NCBI GenBank assembly: GCA_963720695.1
Contig: CAVRGG010000004.1
Location: 372,001-436,000 of the forward strand
Length of the DNA stretch: 64,000 nucleotides
Direction: 5' to 3'
Origin: UBA668 sp963720695
GTDB taxonomy: Bacteria; Actinomycetota; Acidimicrobiia; Acidimicrobiales; Ilumatobacteraceae
Positions within the stretch are counted from its first letter, which is position 1, and every line of letters starts with the position of its first letter. Below are positions 26,194 through 34,307 of the stretch, in pieces. Both the position numbers and the translations under genes were made by a program. The notes beneath the pieces were generated by a model. The model was given only the letters and a program-made list of their open reading frames with translations, was not told the origin of the DNA and searched no databases.

Positions 26194-27054
26194 TCATTCG
26201 CGCACCGCTCCCGCGGTGAGACCGCCGATGATCTGTCGCTCGGCGATCGCGTAGAAGCCGAGCGCCGGGATCATCGAGAGCGTGGTGTACGCGAGCACGC
26301 GGGCGAAGTCGGTGGTGTACTGCGACGAGATGTTGTTGACCCCGATCGGCAGGGTGTGCTGCGCGGGGTCGATCAACACCAGCAGCGGCAGCAGGAACGA
26401 GTTCCAGCTGGTGACGATGGTGAGCACGGCGATCGTGCTGAGAACCGGCCGAGACAGCGGCAACATCACCGACCAGTAGAACCGGAACGATCCACAGCCG
26501 TCGATGGCCGCCGCATCCTGGATCTCCTGGGGGATCGCACGGAAGAAGGGCCGCATGATCACGATCGCGAGCGGCAGACCGAATGCGGCCTGCGGCAAGG
26601 CGACCCCGAGCGGGTTGGAGAGCAACCCCGTCTGGCGCAGTGTGATGAACAGCGGAAGGATGGCGACCGCCGCGGGGAACAGCAGTCCCAGGGTGAACAG
26701 CCCGTAGATGAGCTCACGCCCCCTGAACGAGTACCGCGAGATCACGAAGGCCGCCATCGATGCGGCCGGCAGCACCACCGCCACGGTCACCAGAGCGATG
26801 AACGTGCTGTTCCACACTTCTCGCCAGAACGTTCCCGACTTCAGGATGCTCGTGTAGTTGGAGAACACCCACGGGTCGGGCAACCCGACCGGCTTCGCGA
26901 CGAGTTGCTTGTTGGTCCGGAACCCGCCCAAGATCGAGAACGTCAGCGGAAGGATGATGATGCCGAGCACCACCATCGCGACGACGTACAGCGCGACGCG
27001 ATCCGGTCGCCAGCGTCGCGCCGGCGTTTCGAGGGGCAGCGTGGGCTCAGCCAA
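26194..27054 (-). CDS. ABC sugar transporter permease, MalG type
   Basis: 286 residues, six membrane segments. The ATPase-contacting EAA loop is AIPQEIQDAAAIDGCGSFRF. Length and the long second periplasmic part fit the MalG/CebG half. The start overlaps the stop of the other permease by eight bases. The beta-glucosidase gene begins 19 bases downstream. Works with the binding protein and the ATPase of this operon. Confidence 0.93.
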   Translation of the reverse strand: MAEPTLPLETPARRWRPDRVALYVVAMVVLGIIILPLTFSILGGFRTNKQLVAKPVGLPDPWVFSNYTSILKSGTFWREVWNSTFIALVTVAVVLPAASMAAFVISRYSFRGRELIYGLFTLGLLFPAAVAILPLFITLRQTGLLSNPLGVALPQAAFGLPLAIVIMRPFFRAIPQEIQDAAAIDGCGSFRFYWSVMLPLSRPVLSTIAVLTIVTSWNSFLLPLLVLIDPAQHTLPIGVNNISSQYTTDFARVLAYTTLSMIPALGFYAIAERQIIGGLTAGAVRE

Positions 27055-28003
27055 CGAGACCGGTCCCCCGCAGATCGCGCCGCAGCGCGAAGCGCTGGTA
27101 GAGCAGTGCCACGACGAGTGACAGTCCGAAGATCACGATCGACACCGCGCTCGCGTACCCGAACAGACTCTTGCGGAACTGGTCGTAGAGGAAGGTCGCC
27201 ATGGTCGACGAGGCTCCGATCGGCCCGCCCTTCGTGGTCACCCAGACCAGGTCGAACAACTGCAGTGCCCCGATGATCGACAGGAACACCGACACCCGGA
27301 TCGTCGGACCCAGCAGCGGCAGGGTCACGTAGCGGAACCGCTGCCACGCCGTCGCCCCGTCGATCTCGGCCGCCTCGCCGAGCTCCTTGGGGATCTGCTG
27401 CAGTCCGGCGAGCATGAGCACCATGTGGAAGCCGAAGTACTTCCAGGAGATCACGAAGAAGAGCGAGTAGAGCACGATCTTCGGATCCGAGAGCCAACCC
27501 TGTGTGTGATCGGCGAGGCCGAACCAACCCATCGTCTGGTCGAGCAGCCCTCGCGGCCGGAGGATCTGCCGCCACACCACGCCCGTGACGACCTCCGACA
27601 GCACGTACGGCGCGAAGAACAGCGTCCGCAGGAGGGCCCTGCCCTTGATCGCGGAGTTGAGCAGCAGTGCCAGCCCCAAGGCGAAGGGGATCTGGAGCCC
27701 CACCGAGAGGACGACGATGATGAGGTTGTGCCGCAGGGCGGCACGGAAGTTCTTGTCCCCGAACGCCCGGCGGAAGTTGTCGAGTCCGATGAAGTGGTCG
27801 AGCTTCTCGAGGCCGTTCCAGTCGTAGAGGCTGTACCGGGTGCTCTCCGCGATCGGGTACAGCACGAACAACGTGTACAGCAGCAGCGCCGGCGCGAGAA
27901 AGGCGACGATCATCGGCCACGGCATGCGTTGCAGACCTGGCTGGGCGGTGCGCCGCCGGGTCGCGGAACTGGGGACGGGTGTGCTCATGCGGGAGTCATC
28001 CAT
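27047..28003 (-). CDS. ABC sugar transporter permease, MalF type
   Basis: 318 residues with six membrane segments (first FLAPALLLYTLFVLYPIAES) and the EAA loop GLQQIPKELGEAAEIDGATA. It is the larger MalF/CebF-like half of the importer. It begins 69 bases after the binding-protein gene, a gap that holds a strong hairpin, and overlaps the next permease gene by eight bases. Confidence 0.93.
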   Translation of the reverse strand: MDDSRMSTPVPSSATRRRTAQPGLQRMPWPMIVAFLAPALLLYTLFVLYPIAESTRYSLYDWNGLEKLDHFIGLDNFRRAFGDKNFRAALRHNLIIVVLSVGLQIPFALGLALLLNSAIKGRALLRTLFFAPYVLSEVVTGVVWRQILRPRGLLDQTMGWFGLADHTQGWLSDPKIVLYSLFFVISWKYFGFHMVLMLAGLQQIPKELGEAAEIDGATAWQRFRYVTLPLLGPTIRVSVFLSIIGALQLFDLVWVTTKGGPIGASSTMATFLYDQFRKSLFGYASAVSIVIFGLSLVVALLYQRFALRRDLRGTGLVG

Positions 28004-28017
28004 TCGAGGTCCGGGTC

Positions 28018-28045
28018 GGTGGGCGGCACCGTAGCGCCGCCCACC
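28018..28045 (-). terminator. Perfect 10-bp hairpin between binding-protein and permease genes
   Basis: Arms GGTGGGCGGC (28018-28027) and GCCGCCCACC (28036-28045) pair perfectly around an 8-base loop. There is no U-run, so full termination is uncertain. In sugar importers such intercistronic stems stabilise or attenuate the message so that binding protein exceeds permease. Confidence 0.6.
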
Positions 28046-28072
28046 GATCCGGCTGGGATGTCGTCGGTGACG

Positions 28073-29434
28073 TCAGCCCTTGGCCACGGCGGTGATCGCC
28101 GCAGCGGCATCCTCGGGCGAGGTGGCTCCCGCGAACAGCAGCGCCGTCTGGTCGTTGACGGCGCTGCCGACCTCGGCAGAGAAGAACTGGTCGAGGTACA
28201 GCTGCATGAACGTGGCGCTGTTGAGGCCGTCGAGCACGGCGATCATGTTGGGATCGGTCACCGCGTCCTTCGCCTCGCCGTTGACCGGCAGGCCGCTGTT
28301 CTTGGCCCAGGTGCGCTGGTTCTCCGCGTTGGTGATGAACGACAGGAAGTCCACCGCCTCCGGCGGGGCGTCCTTGCCGACCGCGAAGCCATCTGCTCCG
28401 CCGAACGCATCGGTCGGCAGACCCGAGCCGCCGTCGACGCTCGGGAACGGGAACCAACCGAGCTGGAAGGGAAGGTCCTCGTCGGGCTTGAGACCCGCCT
28501 GGGTCTTGAACGCCCCGGGCGCCCACTGGCCCATCAGATCCATGGCCGCGCCGCCGGTCGCCATCGTGCCCGACTCACCGTCGGGAGCATCCCAACCTGC
28601 GCCCAGGAAGCCTTCCTGGAACGGGTCCATCGCGACGAGCTCTGCGACCTTCTTGCCCGCGTCGATCACGTTCGGCACGCTGAAGTTGTTGTCGGCCGCG
28701 ATCTGGTTCATCGCGTCGGCACCACCCAGGCGGACCATCAGGTACGAGTACCAGAAGTGGGCCGGCCACTTGTCGCCGGCACCCACGGCGATCGGGGTGA
28801 TCCCGGCGTCCTTGAGCTTCTGCACGTCGCTGAGCAGTTCGTCCCACGTGGCCGGTGGAGCGGTGATCGCGGCCTGGGCGAAGAGATCCTTGTTGTACCA
28901 GAACCCGACCATGCCGGCGTTGAAGGGAATGCCGTACTGCTTGCCGTCGACCTGGTACAGCTTCGCGGCGCCCTCGCTGAGATCACCGATGAACGACGAT
29001 GACTCGGCGGTGATGTCCTTGACGACGCCGGCAGCCACCTGGTCGCGGAGTCCACCGCCGCCCCATGACTGGAACAGATCGGGGACGTCGCCGGCCTGGA
29101 TGTTGGTCTGCAACGCGGCCTTGAACGCCTCGTTCTCCATGACCGTGATCTTGATCTTCACGTTCGGATGATCGGCCATGTAGGCGTCGGCCATGGCCTG
29201 CCAGTCGGCCTTGCCGGGATCGTTGTTCTGGATGTGCCACCAGGTGATCTCGACGGAGTCGCCCGATGCCGCCGTCGTCTCGGGAGCGCCCTCGGTGGTG
29301 GGTGCCTTGGTCTCGTCGGGCGCGTTCGTGGACGCCGTGTCCCCGCCGTCGCTGCCGCAGGCGGCAACGACGAACGCCATGCTCACGAGGGCGGCGAACG
29401 CTCGCCGCCCCCTACGGGTGTTGCTGGTCTTCAT
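28073..29434 (-). CDS. Sugar ABC transporter substrate-binding lipoprotein
   Basis: 453 residues. A lipoprotein signal (AFAALVSMAFVVAACGSDGG, lipobox Cys near 26) is followed by a Thr/Glu-rich linker and a cluster B (MalE-like) binding fold with DSVEITWWHIQNNDPGKADW, YGIPFNAGMVGFWYNKDLF and KWPAHFWYSYLMV. Tryptophans of this kind stack on sugar rings. GAGGGGG lies six bases before the ATG. It is first in the transport operon and probably under LacI control through the operator at 29474. Ligand inferred as a beta-glucoside or cello-oligosaccharide from the neighbouring GH3 enzyme. Confidence 0.93.
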   Translation of the reverse strand: MKTSNTRRGRRAFAALVSMAFVVAACGSDGGDTASTNAPDETKAPTTEGAPETTAASGDSVEITWWHIQNNDPGKADWQAMADAYMADHPNVKIKITVMENEAFKAALQTNIQAGDVPDLFQSWGGGGLRDQVAAGVVKDITAESSSFIGDLSEGAAKLYQVDGKQYGIPFNAGMVGFWYNKDLFAQAAITAPPATWDELLSDVQKLKDAGITPIAVGAGDKWPAHFWYSYLMVRLGGADAMNQIAADNNFSVPNVIDAGKKVAELVAMDPFQEGFLGAGWDAPDGESGTMATGGAAMDLMGQWAPGAFKTQAGLKPDEDLPFQLGWFPFPSVDGGSGLPTDAFGGADGFAVGKDAPPEAVDFLSFITNAENQRTWAKNSGLPVNGEAKDAVTDPNMIAVLDGLNSATFMQLYLDQFFSAEVGSAVNDQTALLFAGATSPEDAAAAITAVAKG

Positions 29435-29473
29435 GTGGTCCCCCTCGGTTGGAAGTTGGATGTGTGCTGGATC

Positions 29474-29489
29474 TTGTAAACGATTTCAA
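29474..29489 (-). promoter_or_regulatory. LacI-type operator upstream of the binding-protein gene
   Basis: TTGTAAACGATTTCAA is an imperfect palindrome (6 of 8 half-site positions) centred on CG, the form bound by LacI/GalR repressors. It lies 40 bases before the gene and overlaps a possible -10 region; TTTGCA (29499-29504) could be the -35. Confidence 0.5.
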
Positions 29490-29522
29490 CAGGTGCGATG
29501 CAAACACCGCGTCGTCCCCCGC

Positions 29523-30572
29523 TCACGAGACGTCGCGTCCCGGCGGTGTCGTGGAGCCACGCACCACGAGCGTGGCGGGAAGCGTGGTGAGCCCCACCGG
29601 TGCGGAGCCGGGTTGCTCGATCATGCCGATCAGCGCCCGCACCGCGGCATGGCCGAGGCCCTGGATCGATTGATCGACCGTGGTCAACGGTGGCACGGTG
29701 AGCGCCGACTCGGGCACGTTGTCGAACCCGATCACCGACAGGTCCGACGGCACCGCGAGGCCCATCTCGTTGGCGGTGCGCATGGTCTGGATCGCGGAGG
29801 AGTCGTTCGCGGCGAAGATCGCGGTGGGTCGGTCGGGCAACGAGAGCAGCTCTCGCGCCGGCCCGCCCGCGGTGGACTCCTTGAAGCCGCCGTCACGCAC
29901 GAGATCCGGATCGAAGTCGAGACCCGCCTCCTCGAGGCCGGCCCGGTAGCCCTTCTCCCGCAAGCGCGCCGACTCCAGGTCGCTGCGGCCTCCGAGGAAG
30001 CCGATGCGGCGGTGTCCCAGCTCGATCAGGTGACGCGTCGCGGCGAGAGCACCCTCGAAGTTCTGCGAGGAGAACGTGGGGAACGCCGAGGCGCCGGTGT
30101 GAGGGTCGACGGCCACGACGGGTTGCCCGCTCGGTACGTTCGTGACCGTCGGCGTCACCAGGACCGTGCCATCGGTGAGGGTCCCGCTGAGGCGCGACAT
30201 GTAGCGGCGCTCCCATCCGACGTGGCTCCCTCCCTGACCGCCGCAGTACACGACCAACTCGTAGTCGGTGTCACGCAACGCGTTGGCCGCGCCCTTGAGG
30301 ACCTCGGCGCTGAACGGCTCGATGTCGGTGACGAGGACGCCGATGACGTTCGTTCGCTGTGAGCGCAGACTGCGGGCGACGAGGCTGGACTCGTAACCCA
30401 ACTCGTCGATGACCGCACGAACCCGCGCCAGGGTCGCCGGGGCGACGCCGTAGCGGTCGTTCATGACCCGCGACACGGTGGCGATGGACACCCCTGCGCG
30501 AGCGGCGACGTCGCCGATGGTGATGCGCTCGGACAGGTCGCCCTGCTCCAGGCGTGTTGCGTCGTCCATCAT
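29523..30572 (-). CDS. LacI-family transcriptional repressor
   Basis: 349 residues from the ATG at 30572 (another ATG follows at 30569). The long open frame upstream is non-coding. The helix-turn-helix is ITIGDVAARAGVSIATVSRV with hinge-helix ARSLRSQRTN, followed by a periplasmic-binding-protein-like effector domain (VIGVLVTDIEPFSAEVLKGA through LSVIGFDNVPESALTVPPLT). It lies 88 bases ahead of the binding-protein gene and in the same direction. Operator-like palindromes sit in front of both genes, so it probably represses itself and the transport operon until its sugar effector arrives. CebR-like function is an inference. Confidence 0.92.
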   Translation of the reverse strand: MMDDATRLEQGDLSERITIGDVAARAGVSIATVSRVMNDRYGVAPATLARVRAVIDELGYESSLVARSLRSQRTNVIGVLVTDIEPFSAEVLKGAANALRDTDYELVVYCGGQGGSHVGWERRYMSRLSGTLTDGTVLVTPTVTNVPSGQPVVAVDPHTGASAFPTFSSQNFEGALAATRHLIELGHRRIGFLGGRSDLESARLREKGYRAGLEEAGLDFDPDLVRDGGFKESTAGGPARELLSLPDRPTAIFAANDSSAIQTMRTANEMGLAVPSDLSVIGFDNVPESALTVPPLTTVDQSIQGLGHAAVRALIGMIEQPGSAPVGLTTLPATLVVRGSTTPPGRDVS

Positions 30573-30594
30573 CCGATCCGCCCCGTAATCGTTG

Positions 30595-30638
30595 TCGAGA
30601 ACGTTTCCAACGTAGGAGTGCGCGGACGGCGCCGTCAA
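30595..30638 (-). promoter_or_regulatory. lacI promoter with overlapping operator
   Basis: On the minus strand TTGACG (30638-30633), an 18-base spacer and TACGTT (30614-30609) form a good sigma-70-type promoter. A palindromic operator core GGAAACGTTCTC lies directly after the -10 (centre 30602/30603), where a bound LacI repressor would block initiation. This indicates autorepression. Confidence 0.55.
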
Positions 30639-30741
30639 GATGCTCATTCGGCCCGACCTCCCCCTGCTCTCACCTGGCCCCCGCCAGTGTCCGAGTGCTC
30701 GGACTGTGTTCGATGTGTCGGCAGCGGGACCATACGTCAGA

Positions 30742-30747
30742 TACGCT
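30742..30747 (+). promoter_or_regulatory. Leaderless-type -10 box of the IclR gene
   Basis: TACGCT followed by nine bases and the ATG at 30757. It lies in the 184-base divergent gap shared with lacI; apart from these promoter elements I see nothing else in that gap. Confidence 0.35.
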
Positions 30748-30756
30748 GCGCTGTCA

Positions 30757-31551
30757 ATGGGACCGACCACCGAACCGTCGTCGCACCGTGCCGTACCGGC
30801 GCTGCACCGCGGACTCGACATCCTCGAGGCACTGCTCGACGAGCCGCAGTGGACCGCCCCGGAACTCGGCCGGCAGCTCGGGCTCCCGCGCAGCACGATC
30901 CACGACCTGATCACCGCGCTGGTGCAGCGCGGGTACCTCGTGCCCGCCGACGGACATCCCGTCCGGTTCCGTCTGGGCGCGCGCCTGGCCCAACTCGGCG
31001 CCGCGTTCGGGAGCCAACTCGATCTCGTACGCGAGGCCACTCCGCTGGTGGAGCGCATCGCCGCGAGATGCGAGGAGACGGTGAACCTGGCGATCCTCGA
31101 CGGCACCCACGTGATCTATCTGGTCAAGGTCGACAGCATCCATCCGATCCGAATGGTGTCGGCGGTGGGCCGGCGCCTCCCGGCACACTGCACCAGCCTC
31201 GGCAAGGCGATGCTCGCCGACCTCCCCCTCGAGCAGTTCCGCGAGCTGTACCCCGATCGGGTCCCTCTGGAGGCGATGACCCCCTTCAGCATCACGACCG
31301 CGGCAGCATTGCGCATCCGCCTCGCCGAGGTGCGCGCCAGCGGCATTGCGTTCGACGATCGAGAGTCGGACGAGGGCATGTGGTGCGTGGGCGCACCCGT
31401 GCGCGATCACGCCGGCGCAGTGGTCGCCGGCCTCAGCATCTCGACACCGATGATGCGACGGACGCCCGAGCACGACGCCGAGTGGGTGCACCTCGTTCGA
31501 GAAGGCGCCGCGGAGCTCTCGTCCCGACTCGGGTACGGGACGGCGGCGTGA
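30757..31551 (+). CDS. IclR-family transcriptional regulator
   Basis: 264 residues from the ATG at 30757 (MGPTTEPSSHRAVPALHRG); the open frame continues upstream without coding character. The winged helix-turn-helix is WTAPELGRQLGLPRSTIHDL, and the effector domain includes VNLAILDGTHVIYLVKVDS, LPAHCTSLGKAMLADLP and CVGAPVRDHAGAVVAGLSIS. The stop overlaps the start of the next gene (GTGA), so it is co-transcribed with the sugar-acid dehydratases. It probably senses a pathway intermediate such as a 2-keto-3-deoxy sugar acid. Confidence 0.9.
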   Translation: MGPTTEPSSHRAVPALHRGLDILEALLDEPQWTAPELGRQLGLPRSTIHDLITALVQRGYLVPADGHPVRFRLGARLAQLGAAFGSQLDLVREATPLVERIAARCEETVNLAILDGTHVIYLVKVDSIHPIRMVSAVGRRLPAHCTSLGKAMLADLPLEQFRELYPDRVPLEAMTPFSITTAAALRIRLAEVRASGIAFDDRESDEGMWCVGAPVRDHAGAVVAGLSISTPMMRRTPEHDAEWVHLVREGAAELSSRLGYGTAA

Positions 31552-32405
31552 CCGCGTCCGCCGTCACCGACGTCGTTCGCACCGGCACGGGCCTGCTCGT
31601 CGGCCGCGACGGCGAGTACCGGTCGTGTCCGGCCGATGCGTCGATCGATCGGCTCCTCGCTGCCGCGGACCCGATCGCCGCGGCCAACGGTTGGTTCGAC
31701 CTCGGCGCCCCCTGCGCGTCACCCGTCGACACCGACCTGCTCGCTCCGATCGGCAGCCAGGAGGTCTGGGCCGCAGGCGTGACCTACCTGCGTAGCCGCG
31801 TCGCACGCGTCGCGGAGTCCCGCCAGGCGGGCGGCGACACGTTCTACGACCTCGTCTACGACGCAGCGCGACCCGAGCTGTTCCTCAAGGCGACCGCGCC
31901 ACGCGTCGTCGGTCACGGCGGGCGGGTGCGGATACGTCGGGACTCGACGTGGAACGTGCCCGAGCCCGAGCTCACGCTGGTCATCTCGTCGGGTGGACGC
32001 ATCGTCGGGTACACGATCGGCAACGACATGTCGAGCCGATCGATCGAAGGCGAGAACCCGCTCTACCTCCCACAGGCCAAGCTGTACGCGGCGTCCGCCG
32101 CGCTCGGCCCACGGCTCGTGCTCAGCGAGGAGCCACCCGCACCGGGCACGATCATCCGGATGACCATCGACCGCAACGGCATCACGGTGTTCGACGGCGA
32201 CACCACGGTCGACCAGATCAAGCGACCGCTGGAGGAACTCGTCGAGTACCTGTTCCGCGACAACGACTTCCCGGCGGGTGTGTTCCTCATGACGGGCACC
32301 GGCATCGTGCCGCCCGATGCATTCACACTGGCACTCGACGACGAGGTCAGGATCTCCATCGACGGCGTCGGCACGCTGGTGAACCATGTCGCCGTCGGTG
32401 ACTGA
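31548..32405 (+). CDS. Fumarylacetoacetate hydrolase-family protein, probable 2-keto-3-deoxy-pentonate dehydratase
   Basis: 285 residues from a GTG overlapping the iclR stop. The signature WAAGVTYLRSRVARVAES is the form seen in 2-keto-3-deoxy-D-xylonate/arabinonate dehydratases (XylX/KdaD type) of the FAH superfamily. Also present are VPEPELTLVISSGGRIVG (metal-binding Glu residues), GYTIGNDMSSRSIEGENPL and VFLMTGTGIVPPDAFTL. It would convert the keto-deoxy acid made by the next enzyme to 2-oxoglutarate semialdehyde, as in the Weimberg route. That step is inferred from family and context. The stop overlaps the next start by 20 bases. Hydrolase activity on another acylpyruvate remains possible. 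Confidence 0.82.
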   Translation: MTASAVTDVVRTGTGLLVGRDGEYRSCPADASIDRLLAAADPIAAANGWFDLGAPCASPVDTDLLAPIGSQEVWAAGVTYLRSRVARVAESRQAGGDTFYDLVYDAARPELFLKATAPRVVGHGGRVRIRRDSTWNVPEPELTLVISSGGRIVGYTIGNDMSSRSIEGENPLYLPQAKLYAASAALGPRLVLSEEPPAPGTIIRMTIDRNGITVFDGDTTVDQIKRPLEELVEYLFRDNDFPAGVFLMTGTGIVPPDAFTLALDDEVRISIDGVGTLVNHVAVGD

Positions 32406-34305
32406 CGACCTGCTCGACTCGGGCGACGAGTCCCTGTACACGGTGGCCACCACCACCGCCGGACCCGCAGGTTCATTGCCCCTCGACGCCGAGCGCCTCA
32501 CCTCGATGTCGAGCGGCGAGCTGTTCGGCTGGACTCAGAACGTGGCCATGGGTCTGCATCCTTCACGCCTCACGAACCGCGAGTTCCTCGTGCTGTCCAC
32601 GCTCGGCGGCCTTCGTGGCGCCGATGGGGAGGCGGTCGCGCTCGGCTACCACACGGGACACTGGGAGCTCGGCCTCCTGGTCGATGCCGCGGCGCGGGAG
32701 CTCACCCGGATCGGGACCACGCCGTTCGCCGGACACGTGAGCGACCCCTGCGACGGCCGCAGCAACGGGACCCCGGCGATGCTGGACTCGCTCCCCTACC
32801 GCAACGACGCGGCGATCGTCCTGCGGCGGTTGATCAGGTCGTTGCCCGGACGCGCCGGGGTGCTGGGTGTCGCCACGTGCGACAAGGGTCTGCCGGCGAT
32901 GATGATGGCGCTGGCGGGCGCGCCGGAGGTGCCGTCGGTGGTCGTACCCGGCGGGGTCACCCTGCTCGCCCACGACAGCGAGGACACGGCGAGGGTGCAG
33001 TCGCTCTCGGCCCGCTTCGCACGCGGGGAGATCACCCTGGAGCACGCCGCCGTGATGGGCTGCAGGGCGTGCGGGTCGGCGGGCGGCGGCTGCCAGTTCA
33101 TGGGGACGGCGGCGACCTCCCAGGTCGTCGCCGAGGCGCTCGGCTGGACGCTGCCGCACAGCGCGCTGCACCCGTCCGGCTCGACGCTGTGGCTCGACAT
33201 GGCTCGACGGTCCGCGCGGGCACTGGTCGGGCTGGCCGAGCGTGGGCGGCGACACGGAGACATGGTGAGCGACGACGCCGTCCACAACGCGATGGTGGTG
33301 CACGCGGCCGTTGGCGGCTCGACGAACCTCTATCTGCATCTCCCCGCGATCGCCCACGCCGCCGGCCTCACCCGGCCCGGCGTCGAGCAATGGATCGCAG
33401 TGAACCGCAGCATCCCTCGCATCGTCGACGCGCTTCCGAACGGGCCGAAGAACTTCGCGACCGTCCACGTCTTCCTTGCCGGGGGCGTCCCCGAGGTGAT
33501 GCTCCAGCTCGCCCGTCGCGGCCTGCTCCACCTCGACGTCCCCACGGTCACCGGACGATCGCTCGGGGACAACCTCGCGTGGTGGGAGACCAGCCCGCGT
33601 CGCGCCCGCCTTCGCGCGCGACTGCACGACCTGGACGGGATCGATCCCGACGAGGTGATCCGCCCCGAGCACGATCTGCCTGGCACCGTCACGATCCTCT
33701 CCGGCAACCTCGCGCCCGGTGGGGCGATCGTGAAGAGCACGGCCATCGACCCCGTCCTCCTCGATGGTGCAGGGACCTACCACGCCACAGGAACGGCACG
33801 AGTGTTCACCAGCGAGTCGGACGCGATCGACGCGATCAAGACCCGGGCGATCCGTCCCGGCGACGTGATGGTGCTGATCGGCGTCGGTCCGTCGTTCGGG
33901 ATGCCCGAGACCTATCAGGTCACCGCAGCGCTCAAGCACATCGACGACGGCGGCCTGATCCCGCTCGTCACCGACGGTCGGTTCTCCGGTGTCTCGACGG
34001 GGCCGTGCATCGGTCACGTCACGCCGGAGGCCAGCGCTGGAGGCCCGATCGGCCGTGTGCGAGATGGCGACGTCCTCCGCATCACGATCGACACGGTCGG
34101 GGTCTCCGGCACCGTCGACGTGGTCTCCTCGGCCGGCTCGGGCTCCTTCGACGAGCGCCCGATCCATCCGCTCCTGGCCGCTCGAGCGGAGGCGCTGCCC
34201 GACGACACTCGACTGTGGGCCGCGCTCCAATCGCTCAGCGGAGGCAGTTGGGGCGGTTGTGTCTACGACCTCGACGCGATCCTCGACGCACTGCGACCCG
34301 ACTGA
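32386..34305 (+). CDS. YjhG/YagF-type D-xylonate dehydratase (IlvD/Edd superfamily)
   Basis: 639 residues, close to the 655 of E. coli YjhG, with extensive recalled similarity: YTVATTTAGPAGSLPLDAER, LVLSTLGGLRGADGEAVAL, FAGHVSDPCDGRSNGTPAM, VLGVATCDKGLPAMMMALAG, GCRACGSAGGGCQFMGTAAT and SGVSTGPCIGHVTPEA. The three conserved Cys (DPCDG, TCDKG, GGGCQF) would hold the Fe-S cluster. It dehydrates D-xylonate (also D-galactonate in some members) to the 2-keto-3-deoxy acid. The start at 32386 overlaps the previous gene; a GTG at 32398 is an alternative. It converges on the lactonase gene two bases away. Confidence 0.93.
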   Translation: MSPSVTDDLLDSGDESLYTVATTTAGPAGSLPLDAERLTSMSSGELFGWTQNVAMGLHPSRLTNREFLVLSTLGGLRGADGEAVALGYHTGHWELGLLVDAAARELTRIGTTPFAGHVSDPCDGRSNGTPAMLDSLPYRNDAAIVLRRLIRSLPGRAGVLGVATCDKGLPAMMMALAGAPEVPSVVVPGGVTLLAHDSEDTARVQSLSARFARGEITLEHAAVMGCRACGSAGGGCQFMGTAATSQVVAEALGWTLPHSALHPSGSTLWLDMARRSARALVGLAERGRRHGDMVSDDAVHNAMVVHAAVGGSTNLYLHLPAIAHAAGLTRPGVEQWIAVNRSIPRIVDALPNGPKNFATVHVFLAGGVPEVMLQLARRGLLHLDVPTVTGRSLGDNLAWWETSPRRARLRARLHDLDGIDPDEVIRPEHDLPGTVTILSGNLAPGGAIVKSTAIDPVLLDGAGTYHATGTARVFTSESDAIDAIKTRAIRPGDVMVLIGVGPSFGMPETYQVTAALKHIDDGGLIPLVTDGRFSGVSTGPCIGHVTPEASAGGPIGRVRDGDVLRITIDTVGVSGTVDVVSSAGSGSFDERPIHPLLAARAEALPDDTRLWAALQSLSGGSWGGCVYDLDAILDALRPD

Positions 34306-34307
34306 GC

